From Acrocarpospora pleiomorpha (GTDB lineage Bacteria; Actinomycetota; Actinomycetes; Streptosporangiales; Streptosporangiaceae): DNA of 64,000 bases. The number at the start of each line of letters is the position of its first letter. Position 1 is the first letter of the stretch. Below, piece after piece: positions 59,176 through 64,000 of the stretch. The stretch lies in assembly GCF_009687885.1 (NCBI RefSeq), contig NZ_BLAF01000013.1:165892-229891 (forward strand), given 5' to 3'. The notes beneath the pieces are model-generated. The model did no database searches. It had not been told where the DNA came from and saw nothing but the letters and a program-made list of their open reading frames with translations. The position numbers were made by a program, and so were the translations under genes.

Positions 59176-61703
59176 GCGGCCGCCATCGGCATGGTCACGA
59201 TCATAGTAAGACCCCCGCCGGGGGTTTCATCCGGATTCAGCGCGCCACCCATGGCCTCGGTCAGCCCGCGGGCCAGCGCCAGGCCGAGGCCGACTCCCGA
59301 GTGGTTGTCCCGATCGCCGAGGCGCTGGAACGGCAGGAAGACACGCTCGTGGGAGTCGGCCGGAATGCCGGGCCCCCGGTCGATGACGCGGATCTCCACA
59401 TGCTCCTCGTGCCAGCTGCCGGAGACGAGCACCTTGACGCCCGGCGGGCTGTGCCGGATCGCGTTGGAGATCAGGTTGACCAGCACCCGTTCCAGCAGGC
59501 CGGGATCGGCCATGATCTCCGGCAGGTCGATCGACACGTCCGTCTCCACCTGGTCGCTCAGCGGTCCCAGGTCGTCGATCGCCCGGGGCACCACCTCGTC
59601 CAGGGCCACCCGCTGGAGCGAGACGCCCAGCGCGCCGGCCTGCAGGCGGCTCATGTCGAGCAGGTTGGCGATCAGCCGGTCCAGCTTGGCGAGCGACTCG
59701 TCGGCGGTGGCGAGCAGCTCCTTACGATCCTCGGGCGACCAGTCGATGGCCGTGTTGCCCAGGCTCTCCACCGCCGCCTTGGCGGAGGCCAGCGGGGTGC
59801 GCAGATCATGGCTGACGGCGGCCAGCAGCGCGGTGCGCATGCGGTCGGCCTCGGCCAGCGGCTTGGCCCGCTCGGCCTGCTCGGCCAGCCGCTGCTGCCG
59901 CAGCGCGACCGCCGCCTCGGCCGCGAACGCCTCCAGGATCCGCCGGTCGGAGGCGTCCAGCAGCCGCCCGCGCGCGGCCAGCACCAGCTCCTCGTCGATG
60001 ACCACATCGGTCTCGGCCACCGCCGGGCAGGTGGCGGGCTCCCCGCCGGAGGTCGCGACGATCCGCCAGGCCGCCGGATCGCTCTGATCGTCTGGGGTCG
60101 CCGCCGCGCCGCGCTCCAGCAGGGTGACCGAGGTCAGGCCGAACATCTCGCGGAGCCGGCCCAGCAGCGACGGCAGCGCGGCCTCGCCCCGCAGCACGTA
60201 TCCGGCCAGGGCCGAGAGCGTCTCGGCGTCGGCGCCGGCCCGCGCCGCCTCCCTGGTACGGCGTGCCGCGACGTCCACCACCATGCTGACCATGATCGCG
60301 ACCAGCACGTAGACGCAGAGCGCGAACACGTTCTCCGGATCGGCGACGGTGAGCTGATTCGTCGGCGGCGTGAAGAAATAGTTCAGCAGCAGGAACCCCA
60401 CCACCGCCGCCGTCACCGCGGGCAGCATGCCGCCGACCAGCGCGACCGCCACCACCAGCACCAGGAACAGCAGGATCTCGCTTGGCAGTGTGATCATGTC
60501 CCGGACCGGGAGCAGGGCGGCGCTGAGCAGGGGCAGGCCGAGCAGGGCCAGCGCCCAGCCGCCGATCCGCCGCGTGCGGGTCAGCGCCGCCCGCTGCCGC
60601 GCGCCGGATTTGCCCTTCTTGATGTGCGGGTGGGTGACCATGTGCACGTCGATGGAGCCGGAGCGCGAGGTGGTCTCCATGCCCACGCCTCGGGCGAGCA
60701 GCTGGGCGAACCGACCGCGCCGGGACGCGCCCAGGACCAGCTGGGTGGCGTTGACCCCCTTGGCGAAGTCGATCAGCGCGCCGGGCACGTCGTCGCCGAC
60801 CACCTGGTGGTAGGTGCCGCCGACGCTCTCCACCAGGGCGCGCTGCCGCACCAGGTTGGCCGGGTCGGCGTCGGCCAGGCCGTCGGCCCTGGTCACGTGC
60901 ACGGCGAGCAGGTCGGCGCCCTTGGAGCGGTCGGCGATCCTGGCCGCCCTGCGGATGAGCACGTCACCCTCCGGGCCGCCGGTGAGCGCGACGACGACCC
61001 GCTCGCGCGCCTCCCACGTGCCGGCGATGCCGTGTTCGGCGCGGTAACGGTCGAGTTGTTCGTCGACCTTTCCGGCGACCCAGAGCAGGGCGAGTTCCCG
61101 CAATGCGGTCAGGTTGCCGACGCGGAAGTAGTTGGCGAGGGCGGCGTCCACCTTCTCGGGGGCGTACACGTTGCCGTGGGCCATCCTGCGGCGCAGCGCC
61201 TCGGGGGCCATGTCCACGAGTTCCACCTGGTCGGCGCGGCGGACCACCTCGTCGGGGACGGTTTCCCGCTGCGGCACGCCGGTGATGGCCTGGACCACGT
61301 CGTTGATGGACTCCAAGTGCTGGATGTTGACCGTGGAGACGACGTCGATCCCGGCTTCGAGGATCTCCTCGATGTCCTGCCAGCGTTTGGCGTTGCGGGA
61401 GCCCGGCACGTTGGTGTGGGCGAGCTCGTCGATCAGGGCGAGCCGGGGGGCGCGGCGGATGACCGCGTCCACGTCGAGTTCGGTGAAGGCCGCGCCGCGG
61501 TGGATCATGGCGCGGCGCGGGATGATCTCCAGTCCGTCCAGGAGGGCGGCGGTACGAGGGCGGTCGTGGGTTTCGACCAGGCCCACGACCACGTCCCGGC
61601 CGCGTTCGACGGCGCGGCGGCCCTCGTCGAGCATGGCGTAGGTCTTGCCGACGCCGGGGGCCGAGCCGAGGTAGACGCGCAGGCGCCCGCGGAGCATGGC
61701 CAT
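59172..61703 (-). CDS. kdpD: KdpD sensor histidine kinase
   Basis: 843 residues. The N-terminal KdpD domain has P-loop YLGSAPGVGKTYAMLDEG (about 11-28) and DELAHTNVPGSRNAKRWQD. A Usp-like domain follows (about 230-355). Four close-set helices (about 385-480) form the membrane sensor, then a GAF domain and HisKA/HATPase: H-box AVSHDLRTPLASAK (about 620), N-box NLISNAIRHSPPG, G-boxes DRGPGIPADSHERVFLPFQR and GVGLGLALARGL. Start ATG 61703 overlaps the kdpC stop (TGATG). It senses K+ and ionic state and phosphorylates KdpE. Confidence 0.95.
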   Translation of the reverse strand: MAMLRGRLRVYLGSAPGVGKTYAMLDEGRRAVERGRDVVVGLVETHDRPRTAALLDGLEIIPRRAMIHRGAAFTELDVDAVIRRAPRLALIDELAHTNVPGSRNAKRWQDIEEILEAGIDVVSTVNIQHLESINDVVQAITGVPQRETVPDEVVRRADQVELVDMAPEALRRRMAHGNVYAPEKVDAALANYFRVGNLTALRELALLWVAGKVDEQLDRYRAEHGIAGTWEARERVVVALTGGPEGDVLIRRAARIADRSKGADLLAVHVTRADGLADADPANLVRQRALVESVGGTYHQVVGDDVPGALIDFAKGVNATQLVLGASRRGRFAQLLARGVGMETTSRSGSIDVHMVTHPHIKKGKSGARQRAALTRTRRIGGWALALLGLPLLSAALLPVRDMITLPSEILLFLVLVVAVALVGGMLPAVTAAVVGFLLLNYFFTPPTNQLTVADPENVFALCVYVLVAIMVSMVVDVAARRTREAARAGADAETLSALAGYVLRGEAALPSLLGRLREMFGLTSVTLLERGAAATPDDQSDPAAWRIVATSGGEPATCPAVAETDVVIDEELVLAARGRLLDASDRRILEAFAAEAAVALRQQRLAEQAERAKPLAEADRMRTALLAAVSHDLRTPLASAKAAVESLGNTAIDWSPEDRKELLATADESLAKLDRLIANLLDMSRLQAGALGVSLQRVALDEVVPRAIDDLGPLSDQVETDVSIDLPEIMADPGLLERVLVNLISNAIRHSPPGVKVLVSGSWHEEHVEIRVIDRGPGIPADSHERVFLPFQRLGDRDNHSGVGLGLALARGLTEAMGGALNPDETPGGGLTMIVTMPMAAA

Positions 61704-62686
61704 CACCTGGCCTGGTCGAGGGCCAGGTTGAGTTCGAGCACGTGCACGGCGGGTTCGCCCAGGAATCCGAGGGCGGGGCCGGTGGTGTGCGCGGCGATCA
61801 GGGCGAGGACCTTTTCGACGGAGGTACGGCGTTCGCGGGCGATCCGGGGAGCCTGGAGGCGGGCGTATTCGACGGAAATATCGGGATCCAGTCCGGAGCC
61901 GCTGGCAGTGACCGCGTCCGGGGGCACGGCAGCACCGCTGAGGTTGCCGCCGAGCTTGCCACCGACGTCGCCACTGACGTCGCCGCTGCCACTGCCGCTG
62001 CCGCTGCCACTGCCGGTGACGTTGCCGCTGCCGCTGCCGGTGCCGGTGACGTTGCCGCTGCCGCTGCCGGTGCCGGTGACGTTGCCGCTGCCGCGAACCG
62101 GAACCGTGCGTCCAGCCGCGTAATCCTCGCCCGGCCGGGCACACTCCACCGCCATACCCCGATATTTCGGAATAAAGGGGGTGGTGGGGCAGGGCTGGTT
62201 GACACTCACCACCCGGTGGGGAAAGACCTTAAGCACCGCACCCACCCCCTCGTCCGTGCAGTACGGCCGTGCGCCGGACACCCCTTCGAGCTCCCCCGCC
62301 GCCCTGCTCCGGGCGCAAACCTGAGTCAGCAGGCTCTTTCGGCCCGCATGACCTGGCACGGGAAGGGCGTCCACAATGTCCTCAGGGCCCAGATTACTGG
62401 CCGCGGTGGACAGCATGTCGTACCCCTCCCCGGCCTCCGACGGGCGAGTCTGAAAGTAGCGGGCGAGCGGTTTGCCGTCCTTGCCGGTGAAAAGTTGCCC
62501 AACGAGCGCACTGCCAACGGTCTTGCCCTCTTTCCGGACAAGCGACCCGTTGGCCTGATGGTGGAAAAGGACCTGGCCGACGCCCATCACGAGCAAGGGG
62601 TAGATCACTCCGGTGAGCACGGTCAGCACCACGATCGCGCGAATGGCAACCAGATGCGAGCGGGTCCAGTGGGGCAGGCGTTCCAT
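61703..62686 (-). CDS. kdpC: KdpC subunit with expanded low-complexity insert
   Basis: 327 residues, clearly longer than the usual about 190-220. The N-terminal membrane helix (AIVVLTVLTGVIYPLLVMGVGQVLF) and the family motifs ARYFQTRPS (about 86) and SGSGLDPDISVEYARLQAPRIARER (about 255) with a C-terminal VHVLELNLALD are intact, so the protein is probably functional. Between them are two additions: about 125-190, with Cys residues (VCARSR, PYCTDE, NQPCPT, VECARP), and a Gly/Ser/Thr/Val repeat (about 199-245). KdpC stabilises the KdpA/KdpB complex. The start overlaps a duplicated boundary segment downstream of kdpB. Confidence 0.88.
   Translation of the reverse strand: MERLPHWTRSHLVAIRAIVVLTVLTGVIYPLLVMGVGQVLFHHQANGSLVRKEGKTVGSALVGQLFTGKDGKPLARYFQTRPSEAGEGYDMLSTAASNLGPEDIVDALPVPGHAGRKSLLTQVCARSRAAGELEGVSGARPYCTDEGVGAVLKVFPHRVVSVNQPCPTTPFIPKYRGMAVECARPGEDYAAGRTVPVRGSGNVTGTGSGSGNVTGTGSGSGNVTGSGSGSGSGSGDVSGDVGGKLGGNLSGAAVPPDAVTASGSGLDPDISVEYARLQAPRIARERRTSVEKVLALIAAHTTGPALGFLGEPAVHVLELNLALDQAR
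62011..62100. repeat. 30-bp tandem repeat inside kdpC
   Basis: Three direct copies of a 30-bp unit starting TGCCGGTGACGTTGCCGCTG (62011-62040, 62041-62070, and most of 62071-62100). On the minus strand they encode repeated SGSGNVTGTG. A degenerate continuation of the same motif runs to about 61940. It is an in-frame low-complexity expansion. Confidence 0.85.
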
Positions 62687-62687
62687 T

Positions 62688-62822
62688 CACGACATCCCTG
62701 GAAGTCGGCTGGGGCTCGGGCAGTTCGAACGGCGCGGGCGTGGGCGTTGCATTCACGTCGTCCCTGAAAGTCAGCTCAGGCTCGGACAGTTCGAACGGCG
62801 CGGATGTGGGCGTTGCATTCAC
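62688..62822. repeat. 66-bp tandem duplication across the kdpB-kdpC junction
   Basis: The segment GATGTCGTGAATG occurs at the kdpB stop (minus strand, GTG at 62822) and again, with small changes, 66 and 132 bp downstream (GTG at 62756 and 62690), the last copy forming the kdpC start. Between them the 66-bp units are about 85 % alike and encode NATPT-S/P-APFEL-S/P-EP, read from the GTG that overlaps the kdpB stop. The minus-strand frame continues into kdpC out of phase, so a functional small protein is doubtful. Confidence 0.75.
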
Positions 62823-64000
62823 GACATCCCCGGGAGGTGCTGGAGCATGAGGTCGATGAGTTTGATGCCGATAAAGGGGGCGATGACGCCGCCGAGGCCG
62901 TACCGGTAGAGGTTGCGGGAGAGGAGGTCGGCGGCGCTGGATGGGCGGTAGCGGACGCCGCGTAGGGCGAGCGGGATGAGGGCGACGATGATGATCGCGT
63001 TGAAGACGACCGCGGAGAGGACGGCCGACTGGGGGGTGGCCAGGCGCATGATGTTCAGGGCGTCGAGGCCGGGATAGACGGCTGCGAAGATGGCCGGAAT
63101 TATCGCGAAATACTTGGCGATGTCGTTGGCGATGGAGAACGTGGTCAGCGCGCCTCGGGTGATCAGGAGTTGCTTGCCGATCTCGACGATCTCGATGAGT
63201 TTGGTGGGGTTGGAGTCGAGGTCGACCATGTTTCCTGCCTCCTTGGCCGCCGAGGTGCCGGTGTTCATGGCGACTCCGACGTCGGCCTGGGCCAGCGCGG
63301 GGGCGTCGTTGGTGCCGTCGCCGGTCATCGCGACCAGTCGCCCGCCCGCCTGCTCCTTCCTGATCAGGGTGAGTTTGTCCTCGGGGGTGGCCTCAGCCAG
63401 GAAGTCGTCGACCCCGGCCTCGTCGGCGATGGCCTTGGCGGTCAGCGGGTTGTCGCCGGTGATCATCACGGTTCTGATGCCCATCCGGCGCATCTCGTCG
63501 AAACGTTCGCGCATGCCCTGCTTGACGACGTCCTTCAGGTGGATGACGCCCAGCACGCGGGCCTTGCCACCGGTGATCTCGCCGACGACCAGCGGGGTGC
63601 CGCCGGTGGCGGAGATGCCGTCCACCAGGTGACCGACCGCCTCGGTGGGACGGCCGCCGTTGTCGCGGACCCATTTCATGACCGCCGCCGCCGCGCCCTT
63701 GCGGATCTGCCGGTCGGCGACGTCCACGCCGGACATCCGGGTCTGGGCGGTGAAGGGCACCCAGCGGGGCTGGATGAGTTCGCGTTCGCGCAGGCCGAAG
63801 GCCTCCTTGGCGTACACGACGATGGAGCGGCCCTCGGGGGTGTTGTCGGCGAGGCTGGCCAGCTGGGCGGCGGCGGCGAGTTCCGCCGGGGAGATGCCGG
63901 GAGCGGGGACGAAGGCGGCGGCCTGCCGGTTGCCGAGGGTGATGGTGCCGGTTTTGTCCAGTAGGAGGGTGCTGACGTCGCCGGCTGCCTCGACCGCGCG
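62819..64000 (-). CDS. kdpB: KdpB P-type ATPase subunit, partial
   Basis: Runs off the right edge; about 393 C-terminal residues are visible. The phosphorylation site [11 protein letters not shown] lies near 63950. Other motifs: [11 protein letters not shown] (nucleotide-binding), [58 protein letters not shown] (hinge), [36 protein letters not shown] and the last membrane helices ending [13 protein letters not shown]. KdpB hydrolyses ATP to drive K+ uptake by KdpA. The start, and kdpA/kdpF, lie outside the window. The gene order kdpB-kdpC-kdpD-kdpE reads leftward. Confidence 0.96.
   Translation of the reverse strand, partial: RAVEAAGDVSTLLLDKTGTITLGNRQAAAFVPAPGISPAELAAAAQLASLADNTPEGRSIVVYAKEAFGLRERELIQPRWVPFTAQTRMSGVDVADRQIRKGAAAAVMKWVRDNGGRPTEAVGHLVDGISATGGTPLVVGEITGGKARVLGVIHLKDVVKQGMRERFDEMRRMGIRTVMITGDNPLTAKAIADEAGVDDFLAEATPEDKLTLIRKEQAGGRLVAMTGDGTNDAPALAQADVGVAMNTGTSAAKEAGNMVDLDSNPTKLIEIVEIGKQLLITRGALTTFSIANDIAKYFAIIPAIFAAVYPGLDALNIMRLATPQSAVLSAVVFNAIIIVALIPLALRGVRYRPSSAADLLSRNLYRYGLGGVIAPFIGIKLIDLMLQHLPGMS

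Noticed and set aside
59301..62123. 940-codon open frame on the plus strand opposite kdpD and kdpC
   Set aside because: Composition typical of antisense frames in high-GC DNA; kdpD and kdpC on the minus strand have full motifs.
62394..62822. 142-codon frame between kdpB and kdpC as a real gene
   Set aside because: After the two NATPT repeats it continues out of phase through kdpC with shadow-like composition. I report the repeats but not a protein.
1..64000. tRNA, rRNA, riboswitch, phage or intact transposase genes
   Set aside because: I looked for tRNA-like cloverleafs, transposase motifs with terminal repeats, and known riboswitch cores and saw none that I could support by reading alone.

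Overview
The window is high-GC (roughly 70 %) actinobacterial chromosome. GTG and TTG starts, AGGAGG-type ribosome binding sites, large LuxR-type and NB-ARC/TPR regulators, actinobacterial precursor-peptide chemistry, DosR-like boxes and secreted glycosidases with discoidin-like tails all fit a filamentous actinomycete. A Streptosporangiaceae-like genus (Nonomuraea, Streptosporangium) is my best guess; this is inference, since no rRNA or other taxonomic marker is present. I see no tRNA, rRNA, CRISPR array, prophage or intact insertion sequence.

Layout. 1-2.1 kb: a dormancy-like group (Acg-type nitroreductase, DoxX, tandem universal stress protein) with two DosR-like boxes. 2.1-5.1 kb: a response regulator and a histidine kinase that has lost its N-terminus, abutting head to head the C-terminal remnant of an ABC permease; this looks like a deletion or rearrangement scar. 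5.1-11.3 kb: GNAT acetyltransferase, an orphan ATP-grasp-like ligase with a palindromic operator, a secreted glycerophosphodiesterase and a large LuxR-family ATPase regulator. 11.3-13.7 kb: a leftward operon of a Fic protein, a secreted HExxH protein and two small secreted proteins. 13.9-17.8 kb: a 1306-residue CHAT-NTPase-TPR protein.

17.8-27.4 kb is the most interesting part: one leftward, translationally coupled nine-gene operon that reads as an undescribed-looking RiPP pathway. It starts with a precursor peptide carrying five near-identical core repeats, followed by an E1/ThiF-like leader-binding protein, an S15/CocE hydrolase, two different YcaO proteins, a complete FecBCD-type uptake ABC transporter and an MFS exporter. 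A Zur-like palindrome overlaps the predicted start of transcription. I propose a multi-core, YcaO-modified metallophore-like peptide, possibly zinc-regulated; the modification, product and metal are inference.

27.5-36.8 kb: TetR/FAD-monooxygenase pair with a clear inverted-repeat operator, a small PIN-like protein, an MmyB-like XRE regulator divergent from an aldo/keto reductase, an unknown 234-residue protein, an FxsT-like NB-ARC/TPR protein and an exonuclease-BRCT protein. 36.9-45.8 kb: two proteins of the phytase-like and EEP families around a perfect bidirectional terminator, a secreted LprG/LppX-sized protein, a quinone-oxidoreductase-like protein, a polar amino acid ABC importer, a ZIP transporter fused to an IHF-like DNA-binding domain, and a DivIVA-like protein.

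45.8-58.5 kb: a LacI-controlled arabinan-like utilisation locus (GH127, sugar ABC importer, LacI, secreted metalloprotease, GH43, large MGH1-like glycosidase). Repeated GAAAACCTTTTC-type operators precede its transcription units, and the three secreted proteins share C-terminal discoidin-like modules. 58.5-64 kb: kdpB (partial), kdpC, kdpD, kdpE of the K+-importing Kdp system, with an expanded low-complexity insert in KdpC and a 66-bp tandem repeat between kdpB and kdpC.
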